This document shows, piece after piece, positions 5,268 through 11,434 of a DNA stretch of 37,556 nt. The stretch's first letter is position 1. Each line of letters opens with the position of its first letter. Where the stretch lies: positions 1 to 37,556 of IMG/VR virus record IMGVR_UViG_3300034071_000672. One strand, written 5' to 3'. Both the position numbers and the translations under genes were made by a program. The notes beneath the pieces were generated by a model. The model had not been told where the DNA came from. It was given only the letters and a program-made list of their open reading frames with translations, and ran no database searches. The stretch comes from a virus.

Positions 5268-5561
5268 ATGAATAACTACATTACTATTAAAGAGACTACT
5301 CGTGGATTCTCTAAAGACTTTATTGACGAAGGTTTTTGTCTTACGTTTGCTAACAAAGTTTATGTAAGCGTAAGATTTGGTACAGGTCATTACTGTGATC
5401 AGGGTGTAACAACTGCTGAAGTTGCTGTCATAGACAAAGATGGTAACTGGTATGTTTATTATGATGGTAATCTGACTATTACTCCAGACGGTACAGATGT
5501 TAACCCTCGTGTAAGTACTGATGATTTAGTAGAAATTTTAGTGCTTGCAAAAAATCTATAA
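5268..5561 (+). CDS. Hypothetical protein
   Basis: The product has 97 residues: MNNYITIKETTRGFSKDFID at the start, and YVSVRFGTGHYCDQGVTTAE in the middle. It has a beta-rich pattern with many aromatic residues and no membrane segment. It is unrecognised. It has its own AACTAAAACAGAT leader and its own terminator, so it is probably a single-gene transcript. Confidence 0.65.
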   Translation: MNNYITIKETTRGFSKDFIDEGFCLTFANKVYVSVRFGTGHYCDQGVTTAEVAVIDKDGNWYVYYDGNLTITPDGTDVNPRVSTDDLVEILVLAKNL

Positions 5562-5585
5562 GGGGACTAATAATCCCCTTTTCTC
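5560..5585 (+). terminator. Intrinsic terminator
   Basis: AAGGGGA (5560-5566) pairs with TCCCCTT (5574-5580) around a 7-nt loop, followed by TTTTCTCTT. The stem overlaps the stop codon of the preceding gene. Confidence 0.8.
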
Positions 5586-5605
5586 TTAATTAGAACAAAA
5601 CAGAT

Positions 5606-5839
5606 ATGAATATACTTAAATTTATGTGGAAAGCACTGCTGATAGTAGTTCTCCCAATCGTCTTCTTAGTAGTTACTACTACTATTTTTAACTTCTTTCT
5701 TGCTATTATTGGAAATCTTTCAGGAGCAGGAAGTATTACTGAATGTTTCTATGGATTGTTTAATACAGGCATTACTACGTTTATAGTAGGTGTGTTTACT
5801 ATTATCGGTACTATTTACTATTTAAGCCAAGAAGCATGA
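5606..5839 (+). CDS. Small membrane protein, two TM segments
   Basis: The product has 77 residues with two hydrophobic segments, about residues 9-34 (ALLIVVLPIVFLVVTTTIFN) and 53-72 (ITTFIVGVFTIIGTIYYL). It is preceded by the ACAGATAT leader. Its stop overlaps the start of the next membrane protein gene (ATGA). The family is not recognised. An inner-membrane role such as lysis control, superinfection exclusion or holin is possible but not supported by a specific motif. Confidence 0.65.
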   Translation: MNILKFMWKALLIVVLPIVFLVVTTTIFNFFLAIIGNLSGAGSITECFYGLFNTGITTFIVGVFTIIGTIYYLSQEA

Positions 5840-6012
5840 AAAGACTTACTTTACTTTCCCTTCTATTAGGGCTTGCTTGTATTGTTGCTATCATAGCAGC
5901 ATACCTAAGCGAACAAATGGGCTTGACCGTTATCTCTAACTTCTTCTCTATTGGAGCCATTGCTACAGGCATTGGCTCTATAGTAGTAGATTCTAAACCT
6001 TTTAAAAACTAA
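5836..6012 (+). CDS. Small membrane protein, two hydrophobic segments
   Basis: A 58-residue ORF: MKRLTLLSLLLGLACIVAII followed by AAYLSEQMGLTVISNFFSIG. The first segment (about 3-24) and the second (about 31-51) are hydrophobic. The N-terminus could also be a signal peptide or lipoprotein leader, since it has LGLAC. It starts in an ATGA overlap with the upstream membrane protein and ends in a TAATG overlap with the next ORF, strong evidence that it is translated. With its neighbour it could form a two-component membrane function. Confidence 0.6.
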   Translation: MKRLTLLSLLLGLACIVAIIAAYLSEQMGLTVISNFFSIGAIATGIGSIVVDSKPFKN

Positions 6013-6107
6013 TGGAAAAACAACTATTTATCATTGACGGCTATAGAATTTGGGCATTGACTTATGAAGATGCTTATGCTAACTACCTAGTAATCTCAAG
6101 ACTATGA
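6012..6107 (+). CDS. Very small protein (31 residues)
   Basis: The ORF reads MEKQLFIIDGYRIWALTYED and ends NYLVISRL. It is short, but it is linked by TAATG to the gene before and by ATGA to the gene after (6104), so it fills the gap exactly. No family is recognised. Confidence 0.5.
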   Translation: MEKQLFIIDGYRIWALTYEDAYANYLVISRL

Positions 6108-6331
6108 ACCCAGAAGAATTTGTAGAAGCCTTAGCTGTTAGTGTGATCATCATGAAGATTAACCGCTTATACTTCTTCTTAGAAAGACTAGATGAAGAGT
6201 ATGAGTTAGGCAACATCTCTGATGAGTTTTATTTAGAACAAACTCAAGACTTAAGAGTAGCACTAAACAGAATTACTGAACACAACCCTTTTAATCAACT
6301 TAAAGAAGAACTTAACTTAATCACATTATGA
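6104..6331 (+). CDS. Hypothetical small protein
   Basis: The product has 75 residues. It is helical and charged, with a hydrophobic stretch near residues 9-26 (ALAVSVIIMKINRLYFFLER) and an acidic centre. It is unrecognised. It is coupled to both neighbours by ATGA overlaps. Confidence 0.6.
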   Translation: MNPEEFVEALAVSVIIMKINRLYFFLERLDEEYELGNISDEFYLEQTQDLRVALNRITEHNPFNQLKEELNLITL

Positions 6332-6513
6332 ACACTGAAGACATTCAAGACCGATTGACTTACTTGTATCAAGAACTAAATGCTGCAGAGAATGACTTAT
6401 TTTGTTTTACAGTACCTTCTATGGATTCTGGTGAAGAGAATTGGGTAAGAGATCAAGAACGTTACATAGAAACTCTTAAAGCAGAAATTAACTCTTTAAC
6501 TGAAATATTATGA
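6328..6513 (+). CDS. Hypothetical small coiled-coil-like protein
   Basis: The product has 61 residues. It is predicted helical at both ends (RLTYLYQELNAAENDL and RYIETLKAEINSLTEIL), with heptad-like Leu spacing suggesting a short coiled coil. Function is unknown. It has ATGA overlaps on both sides. Confidence 0.6.
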   Translation: MNTEDIQDRLTYLYQELNAAENDLFCFTVPSMDSGEENWVRDQERYIETLKAEINSLTEIL

Positions 6514-6659
6514 AAGATCAATTCTTAGAACATTGGTATGTAGCTAAATCTTATGGACTCTTAGCGGAGTTCTTGGATTTCTACAGGTATTTTAGAAAGC
6601 AAGGTGTAAGCCGAGCTTTCTCTGCTTATTATGCTGCTAAAGAAGTAGGCATAGACTAA
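6510..6659 (+). CDS. Very small basic/aromatic protein (49 residues)
   Basis: The ORF reads MKDQFLEHWYVAKSYGLLAE and ends AAKEVGID, starting in an ATGA overlap with 6328-6513. It is rich in Tyr, Phe and Lys and probably helical. It is the last gene of the overlap chain before tRNA-Glu. No family is recognised. Confidence 0.55.
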   Translation: MKDQFLEHWYVAKSYGLLAEFLDFYRYFRKQGVSRAFSAYYAAKEVGID

Positions 6660-6688
6660 TCCTTCACACTTAAGGTTAAAGTGTAATT

Positions 6689-6763
6689 GGCCCTTTCGTC
6701 TAATGGTAGGACAATAGGATTTCATCCTAGAGATGGTGTGTTCGATTCACCCAGGGGCTACCA
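6689..6763 (+). tRNA. tRNA-Glu (anticodon TTC)
   Basis: The acceptor arm GGCCCTT pairs with AGGGGCT (with G-T at the end), followed by an encoded ACCA. The D-stem is GTCT/GGAC. The anticodon loop ATTTCAT places TTC at 6721-6723. The T-loop is TTCGATT. Two arms are imperfect: the top of the anticodon stem has an A-G mismatch and the T-stem a T-C mismatch. It may be a diverged but usable tRNA. GAA is a frequent codon in this genome. Confidence 0.9.
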
Positions 6764-6802
6764 CAAATTAAACAAAAAAACAAAAAACCAAAAAAAACAT
6801 TT

Positions 6803-7786
6803 ATGAAAACAACAAAGAAAACAAACAAATTAAAGGTTAAATTGGTAACCAAAAATGACGCACCAACTCCTACTCCTCGTAGAAAAGGTCGTCCTCGTAA
6901 AAATGTTATTGTTTCTAAAGAAACAACAGTAACTAATTCTCTGTTACAGTCATCTTCTAGAACTACTCCTATTAGTTTTATGGAGAAAGCTAAAGAAGTT
7001 ACTAAAACAGCAGTAAGCAAGACCAACAAGATGTTGTATGTAAGCGGAAACAGTCTTAAAAACAACTTAAAGTGGCTTAAAGCAAACGAAACACTTAACT
7101 TTTTGCCAGGTGTTCAACGTACTCTTATCTTAAAACACATTGATCGTTTAGCTAATTCTATTCAAATGTATGGTATGATTCGTCCTATCATCGTAGTAGA
7201 AATAGACTTTATTGATGGTTATATGTGTAAGTATGTAGCAGACGGTCAACATGCTCTTATGGCTTGTATGCGTTTAGGTATTCCTATTCCTTATGTAGTT
7301 GTAAATGGAATTGAAAATGTTGAACAGCTTACTGAATTAGTTGCTATGCTTAATTCTTCTTCTAGATCTTGGAAACAAGGCGATTATGTAAATGCCTGGG
7401 CTCAATCTAAAGAAGATTATAAGCAACTTATTTTCTTGAAGAAAAAGTACAACTTAGACTTTGATGTTGTTATTACTGCATCTACAGGTAATGACGGTGG
7501 TGAAGCTGTTAAGACTATGAAAGCAGGTAAATTTGAAATGCCTGACTTTGCTAAATCTGAATTAGCCTGTCAACGTGTAGCAAACTTGCTTACTATTGTT
7601 CCTAAAATGGACAGATGGTCTACAAGAGCATTAACTCGTGCTGCTATTAATATCTTTACAGAAGAAACTTATACTAACGCTAAGCATAAAGCTTTAATGT
7701 CGTATGTAAAAGAAAATGCAGATCAATTAAAATTCTGTGCTTCTAAGAAAGAAATTGCACTTGAGTTCTTGCGTAAAGGCTTGTAA
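6803..7786 (+). CDS. ParB/sulfiredoxin-fold protein with N-terminal AT-hook
   Basis: The product has 327 residues. Residues 1-40 are Lys/Thr-rich and contain RRKGRPRKN (26-34), an AT-hook that binds the minor groove of AT-rich DNA. About 112-168 form a ParB/Srx-like domain: IDRLANSIQMYGMIRPIIVV, then YVADGQHALMACMRLGIPIP, with the DGQH signature at 147-150 where ParB relatives have DGxHR. The family includes nucleotide-dependent DNA clamps and DNA-modification or nuclease enzymes; which applies is not decided here. The C-terminus is helical. Codon use with many GTA, GCT and CGT codons and an A-rich leader suggest strong expression. A terminator follows. Confidence 0.7.
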   Translation: MKTTKKTNKLKVKLVTKNDAPTPTPRRKGRPRKNVIVSKETTVTNSLLQSSSRTTPISFMEKAKEVTKTAVSKTNKMLYVSGNSLKNNLKWLKANETLNFLPGVQRTLILKHIDRLANSIQMYGMIRPIIVVEIDFIDGYMCKYVADGQHALMACMRLGIPIPYVVVNGIENVEQLTELVAMLNSSSRSWKQGDYVNAWAQSKEDYKQLIFLKKKYNLDFDVVITASTGNDGGEAVKTMKAGKFEMPDFAKSELACQRVANLLTIVPKMDRWSTRALTRAAINIFTEETYTNAKHKALMSYVKENADQLKFCASKKEIALEFLRKGL

Positions 7787-7794
7787 TTAAAACT

Positions 7795-7821
7795 AGGGGT
7801 CAGCAATGGCCCCTTTAATTT
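7795..7821 (+). terminator. Intrinsic terminator
   Basis: AGGGGTC (7795-7801) pairs with GGCCCCT (7808-7814) with one T-G pair and a 6-nt loop, followed by TTTAATTT. Confidence 0.75.
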
Positions 7822-7827
7822 AAAACT

Positions 7828-8157
7828 ATGAAAAAACTGTTCTTTATCTTAATTTTAAACGGCTTTACTAATCTAAAAGCCCAATTATTTCCTATTAGAT
7901 CTCTTTGTTCTGATAGCTGTGTAAAACTTGAACGCTTAACGCATTCAGATACTCTCTTTATTGAAGATCTCATAGGAGAAGGTAATCCTAATCCTCCTAA
8001 AGTAATAGATTGTTTCGTGTTTAAGTTCTCAGAATGGAACATGATCATCTCTTACAAGTTACAAGACTGTGAAAAGACTTATCTTATTAAAGACGGCTAT
8101 ATAGGGCCTATTTATATTTATGAGAAAGATAAAGTAACAGTATTAGAAGACAACTAA
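7828..8157 (+). CDS. Small exported protein
   Basis: The product has 109 residues. The N-terminus MKKLFFILILNGFTNLKAQL is a signal peptide with likely cleavage after KA at residue 18. The mature part has four Cys (in RSLCSDSCVKL, KVIDCFVF and LQDCEKT), consistent with two disulfides in the periplasm. No family is recognised. It follows a terminator directly. Confidence 0.65.
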   Translation: MKKLFFILILNGFTNLKAQLFPIRSLCSDSCVKLERLTHSDTLFIEDLIGEGNPNPPKVIDCFVFKFSEWNMIISYKLQDCEKTYLIKDGYIGPIYIYEKDKVTVLEDN

Positions 8158-8191
8158 AAATTAACAAATTTAAAAAACTAAAAACAAAATT

Positions 8192-8782
8192 ATGACTTAC
8201 GAAGATTTCAAATCAACTAATTTAGCTTTCGCTAGCAAAGCTTTCCGCAATTCTGGACTTACAGCTCCTATCACTGTTATGTTCGAGTGCTACACTCCTG
8301 CTAACTTATCTGTTCACCAACGTATGATTAGCCGTGGTCTTGGTGGTAACCTTACCAACCGTATGACTGCATTGCTTAACTTCACTGAAGACAACTTTGA
8401 CAAAGACTTTGGTCAGTTTGGCTTTACTGCTGATGATGTAACTGGTGACTATTCAACAGCTATCCCTGTTAACGTAAGTACTTCTCAGTTGTATGGTGAA
8501 GACTTAATCCTTCGCAGAGTAGATACTACTGATGATGCAGTAGTAAAAAATGCTGATGGTTCTCTTAAGCCTCAATGGTCTGTTAAAAAGACTCGTGATG
8601 GTCAAGAGTTAACTTTTGAAGGTGCTTTGATCTACACTTCTGTAGAGTTTGCTGAACCAGGTATGTCTAATGCTACTATTAAGCAAGATCAAAACTTGTC
8701 TCGTAGCATTACTAACATGACAGCTAATCCTATGGATGCTATCAAAGAAAACAAAGTTAAAGCTAAAGCAGAAGTAATTTAA
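8192..8782 (+). CDS. Hypothetical, probably abundant soluble protein
   Basis: The product has 196 residues, begins MTYEDFKSTNLAFASKAFRN and ends in a Lys/Glu-rich tail (AIKENKVKAKAEVI). It is not recognised. Its codon choice (GGT, CGT, AAC, TTC) resembles that of the SSB gene at 25894 and differs from most neighbours, as expected for a highly expressed gene. It is monocistronic, with an AAAAACAAAATT leader and a terminator behind. A nucleic-acid-associated role is possible but not shown. Confidence 0.65.
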   Translation: MTYEDFKSTNLAFASKAFRNSGLTAPITVMFECYTPANLSVHQRMISRGLGGNLTNRMTALLNFTEDNFDKDFGQFGFTADDVTGDYSTAIPVNVSTSQLYGEDLILRRVDTTDDAVVKNADGSLKPQWSVKKTRDGQELTFEGALIYTSVEFAEPGMSNATIKQDQNLSRSITNMTANPMDAIKENKVKAKAEVI

Positions 8783-8792
8783 CTAAATGAAT

Positions 8793-8800
8793 TATATTTG
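8793..8800 (+). promoter_or_regulatory. Putative -7 element (TATATTTG) upstream of tRNA-Leu
   Basis: TATATTTG matches TAnnTTTG exactly and lies 25 bp before the tRNA. It could drive tRNA-Leu and the attached RNA. No good -33 box is seen. Confidence 0.45.
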
Positions 8801-8801
8801 T

Positions 8802-8826
8802 AGGGAGTCGTAAGGCTCCCTTTATT
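8802..8826 (+). terminator. Intrinsic terminator of the 8192 gene
   Basis: AGGGAG (8802-8807) pairs with CTCCCT (8816-8821), 8-nt loop, followed by TTTATTCT. It lies between the TATATTTG box and the tRNA. Confidence 0.7.
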
Positions 8827-8914
8827 CTATTGTGGTGGAATAGGTAGACACGCAGGACTTAAAATCCTGTTGACAGCAATGTCAGTATGGGTTCGATTCC
8901 CATCAATAGAACCA
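8826..8914 (+). tRNA. tRNA-Leu (anticodon TAA)
   Basis: The acceptor arm TCTATTG pairs perfectly with CAATAGA and is followed by an encoded ACCA. The anticodon stem CAGGA/TCCTG surrounds CTTAAAA, with TAA at 8860-8862. A long variable arm is present, as expected for Leu. The T-arm is GGG-TTCGATT-CCC. It matches the TTA codons common in this AT-rich genome. Confidence 0.95.
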
Positions 8915-9109
8915 AAAAACAACTTCTTACAGAGGGCGGATTAGCACCGTTGAAAGATACTTTGGCTCTTGGGAGTAATTACCCAAATGAGTTACATGAC
9001 CCAAAGTGAACTGTGATGGACCCTGCTCTGATGTGCACGTCAACAGGTGGACAGTAAACTATGTCCAGTAAAATCTACAAGCATGGTGAGCATGCAAGGA
9101 GTTGTTTTT
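8915..9109 (+). ncRNA. Candidate novel structured RNA joined to the tRNA-Leu 3' end
   Basis: Starting one base after the tRNA CCA, 8915-8928 pairs with 9096-9109 in a 14-bp helix with a single T-G pair, closing a 167-nt interior. Inside, ACTTTGG (8959-8965) pairs with CCAAAGT (9001-9007) and encloses CTC-TTGGG/CCCAA-GAG (8966-8991). CAGAGGG (8930-8936) can pair with CCCTGCTCTG (9021-9030) with a bulge. Smaller hairpins are CGG/CCG (8937-8949), GGACA/TGTCC (9049-9066) and GCATG/CATGC (9081-9095). No protein-coding frame is present. I do not recognise it as RNase P, tmRNA, 6S or a group I intron. Confidence 0.6.
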
Positions 9110-9325
9110 AAATGTTCCTGGTTGCATACCGTAAGATCTGCTTCCAGGACTTTTTAGTTAGGATAGATTAGCGTTTATCCTAACTGCAAAGGCTAACCAA
9201 TATTAGCCCTAACCAATGAGTGGTTAAAATCTTTTTCATATCTGTATTACGTCAAAGGAGGTTATTGGGCCTCCTTTTTCTTTTTAGACAGATATCTAAT
9301 TTAGAAACACTTAAAATACATTTAT
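9110..9325 (+). other. Hairpin chain after the structured RNA, no gene
   Basis: Four further hairpins follow: TCCTGG/CCAGGA (9115-9149), AGTTAGGATA/TATCCTAACT (9156-9185), GGCTAA/TTAGCC (9191-9208) and TAACCA/TGGTTA (9210-9226). The terminator at 9254-9285 closes the series. The 60-codon frame crossing this part overlaps the terminator and the next gene and is not believed. ATATCTGT (9238-9245) and ACAGATAT (9288-9295) are inverted copies on either side of the terminator. Confidence 0.6.
9254..9285 (+). terminator. Intrinsic terminator
   Basis: AAAGGAGG (9254-9261) pairs with CCTCCTTT (9270-9277), followed by T-rich TTTTTC-TTTTT. It ends the tRNA-Leu / structured RNA transcript. Confidence 0.85.
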
Positions 9326-9718
9326 ATGAGAAAAAGAATCACTTCGACTGCTATTGTAGCAGAGAAAGTCTACTCCGTAAGGGAGGAGAAGCCACAATTT
9401 AAATCTTTTCAACTTAAGGGTAGGATTACTAGCTTAGATAAGCTAGATCGTATCCAAGAAAGAGAGATTAAAAGGATGTTTAAACACCTAACAGTTAAGT
9501 CTATGATTGATGAAAAGACTTACTTAAGAGGATTAAGAGAACTTCCTACTACTAAGCAAACTATTACCTTCATCAAAGAAGTAATAGTACCTCAAGACTA
9601 CCAAGTTATCCATGATATCATTCTAGGAGACTACAAGGTAGGCAAGAATTATCTTAAGACTTTTATAGAAGAGTCTGAAGTAGTAAGCGTCATTAACTGG
9701 CAAGACGATACTATTTGA
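9326..9718 (+). CDS. Hypothetical basic protein
   Basis: The product has 130 residues. It is basic and mostly helical, for example DKLDRIQEREIKRMFKHLTV and TTKQTITFIKEVIVPQDYQV. No family is recognised. It is preceded by the ACAGATAT motif 30 bp upstream (9288-9295) and followed by its own hairpin terminator. Confidence 0.65.
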   Translation: MRKRITSTAIVAEKVYSVREEKPQFKSFQLKGRITSLDKLDRIQEREIKRMFKHLTVKSMIDEKTYLRGLRELPTTKQTITFIKEVIVPQDYQVIHDIILGDYKVGKNYLKTFIEESEVVSVINWQDDTI

Positions 9719-9725
9719 CTTTAAT

Positions 9726-9760
9726 TTAGGGTAGGAGAGATACCTGCCCTAAGTTCTAAT
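9726..9760 (+). terminator. Hairpin terminator
   Basis: TTAGGGTAGG (9726-9735) pairs with CCTGCCCTAA (9743-9752) through 10 positions with one T-G pair and a 7-nt loop. The T-tract behind it is weak. Confidence 0.65.
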
Positions 9761-9768
9761 TATTACCA

Positions 9769-9800
9769 TTTGGCATAGTTGTTGCCTTAATTTATGTTTC
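9769..9800 (+). promoter_or_regulatory. Bacteroidota-type promoter for the glucosaminidase gene
   Basis: TTTG (9769-9772), 20 nt, and TATGTTTC (9793-9800) fit the -33/-7 arrangement, with one mismatch to TAnnTTTG. It stands 20 bp before the ATG at 9820, right after a terminator. Confidence 0.5.
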
Positions 9801-9819
9801 ACATTTAATATTAACAATC

Positions 9820-10320
9820 ATGTACTACAAACAAAATCAAGATCTTAGCTTATCAAAAGCTCCCAATTATCAGAAGTATTTTCACATCTCTTTAACTATT
9901 AATGTTATCTTTGCAGTATTGCTATTAGTATCATTTATGTTTCCAGAATCAGAGGTAATAACTAAGACTAAAGTGATAAAAGAAGTTATCACAGAGAAGG
10001 ATGTTATTCTTAATGATTCAGGAATTACAGCAGAACTTACTAAGCAAGGAGTAATCCTAGCTGCAGTTGCTTGCTTACAATCTAGAATAGAAAGTAATCA
10101 TGGTAAGTCTAACGTAGGTATCCAAGCAAAGAACTTGTTTGGTATTACCTTTCATAAATGTAAGCATGTAGCAGGTAAACACGGAGTCTATGCTAAGTAT
10201 GACACTTATAGAGACAATATCAAGTGTTATGCTCACATTCAAAAAAGGTATCTTAAAAACATAGACGGTGTCTATGCAGAAGATCCTACTTACGTAAGCA
10301 AACTAAAGAGTTACAAATGA
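9820..10320 (+). CDS. Membrane-anchored glucosaminidase-type peptidoglycan hydrolase
   Basis: The product has 166 residues. Residues 22-41 form one transmembrane segment (HISLTINVIFAVLLLVSFMF), followed by a Lys/Glu/Val-rich linker (44-62). About 75-164 match the FlgJ-type mannosyl-glycoprotein endo-beta-N-acetylglucosaminidase domain (GH73). They show LQSRIESNHGKSN with the catalytic Glu at 91, KNLFGITFHKCKHVAGKHGV and YDTYRDNIKCYAHIQKRYL. It cleaves the glycan strand of murein. The N-terminal anchor suggests activity at the outer face of the inner membrane, as in signal-anchor endolysins. No holin is identified nearby. The gene ends 6 bp before the helicase gene. Confidence 0.85.
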   Translation: MYYKQNQDLSLSKAPNYQKYFHISLTINVIFAVLLLVSFMFPESEVITKTKVIKEVITEKDVILNDSGITAELTKQGVILAAVACLQSRIESNHGKSNVGIQAKNLFGITFHKCKHVAGKHGVYAKYDTYRDNIKCYAHIQKRYLKNIDGVYAEDPTYVSKLKSYK

Positions 10321-10326
10321 TAATAT

Positions 10327-11397
10327 ATGATAACAAGAGATTTAATACAACATCAGGCTCTTAAAGAAGCCTTACAGTTTAAAAGGTGTGGTTTACAATT
10401 AGCGACAGGTGCAGGTAAGACTAAGATAGGATTAGATTATATCAATGTCTTACCTGATCACTTGAAAGTTCTTGTAGTTGCTCCTAAGGTAGATATTTTT
10501 AAGTCTTGGACAGCAGATGCAGTCAAGTTTGAGGTTGAAGAGCTTTTAGAGCGTATTACCTTCACTACTTATCTTTCTCTTACAAAACACAATCCTGAAG
10601 AGTATGATATTCTTATCTTAGATGAAGCACACTCTCTTAAAGCTACTACTCTTCCTTTTTTATTAAAGTACAGAGGGAGGATTTTAGGCTTAACAGGTAC
10701 TCCTCCTAAGTATTTGACTTCAGAGAAAGGTCAACTTATGATGGAGTATTACCCAATTAAGTACGTATTTAAGACAGATAAAGCCGTAGAAAACGAGATT
10801 CTTAACGACTATCACATCTTTGTACACTATTTAGACTTAAACAAAAACAAAACTATTCAAACTAAGCAAGGTTGGATGACCAGTGAAAGAGCTCAGTATG
10901 ACTGGATAACTAGAGAGATAGAAAACGCTAACTCTAGAAATTTGATGTTTAAGACCATTCAAAGAATCAATTTCTTAAAGCAGTTTGAAACTAAGGAAAA
11001 TTATGCTAAGAAACTTATCTCAGAGATAGACTCAGAGGAGAAAGTTATAATCTTTGCAAACACCATAGATCAAGCTGAAAGACTCTGTAAGGACTCTCAC
11101 CATTCCAAGAACAAGAATAGTCCCTTAGAAGCCTTTAAAACAGGTGAAATCACTAAACTATCGTGTGTAGAGCAATTAAGCGAAGGTATTAATATACCTA
11201 ATCTTAAAAATGCTATCATTCTACACTCTTATTCTGGTGGTTCCCCTAAGTTCGTTCAGCGCTTTGGTCGTCTATTAAGACTAAGTCCTGATCAATCTTC
11301 TACTATTCACATATTGTGTTATAAAGATACTGTAGACGAAAAGTGGATGCACGACAACTTAAAATCTTTTGACCAGAACAAAATAACTTATATCTAA
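10327..11397 (+). CDS. SF2 DNA helicase (DEAD/SNF2-like)
   Basis: The product has 356 residues. Motif I is ATGAGKTK (26-33), motif II DEAH (99-102) and motif III TGT (123-125). In the second RecA domain, SEGINIPN (motif V) and QRFGRLLR (motif VI, with the arginine finger) are intact. This is a compact ATP-dependent helicase or translocase like those found in many phages, acting in replication, repair or fork remodelling. It follows the glucosaminidase gene by 6 bp. A GIY-YIG gene with its own promoter stands right behind it. Confidence 0.9.
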   Translation: MITRDLIQHQALKEALQFKRCGLQLATGAGKTKIGLDYINVLPDHLKVLVVAPKVDIFKSWTADAVKFEVEELLERITFTTYLSLTKHNPEEYDILILDEAHSLKATTLPFLLKYRGRILGLTGTPPKYLTSEKGQLMMEYYPIKYVFKTDKAVENEILNDYHIFVHYLDLNKNKTIQTKQGWMTSERAQYDWITREIENANSRNLMFKTIQRINFLKQFETKENYAKKLISEIDSEEKVIIFANTIDQAERLCKDSHHSKNKNSPLEAFKTGEITKLSCVEQLSEGINIPNLKNAIILHSYSGGSPKFVQRFGRLLRLSPDQSSTIHILCYKDTVDEKWMHDNLKSFDQNKITYI

Positions 11398-11400
11398 CTC

Positions 11401-11430
11401 TTGACTATTTATTTTATTCTACTATATTTG
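11401..11430 (+). promoter_or_regulatory. Promoter for the homing endonuclease gene
   Basis: TTGAC (11401-11405), 17 nt and TATATTTG (11423-11430). The -7 box ends 4 nt before the ATG at 11435, which predicts a leaderless transcript. Confidence 0.55.
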
Positions 11431-11434
11431 TTGT

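Noticed and set aside
6727-7065. Minus-strand frame of 112 codons, rich in Phe and Leu
   Set aside because: It covers the tRNA-Glu 3' half and is antisense to the Lys-rich start of the ParB-like gene, which produces the hydrophobic translation.
9220-9402. 60-codon frame MVKIFFISVLRQRRL
   Set aside because: It runs through the terminator at 9254-9285 and overlaps the better gene at 9326 in another frame; no initiation context.
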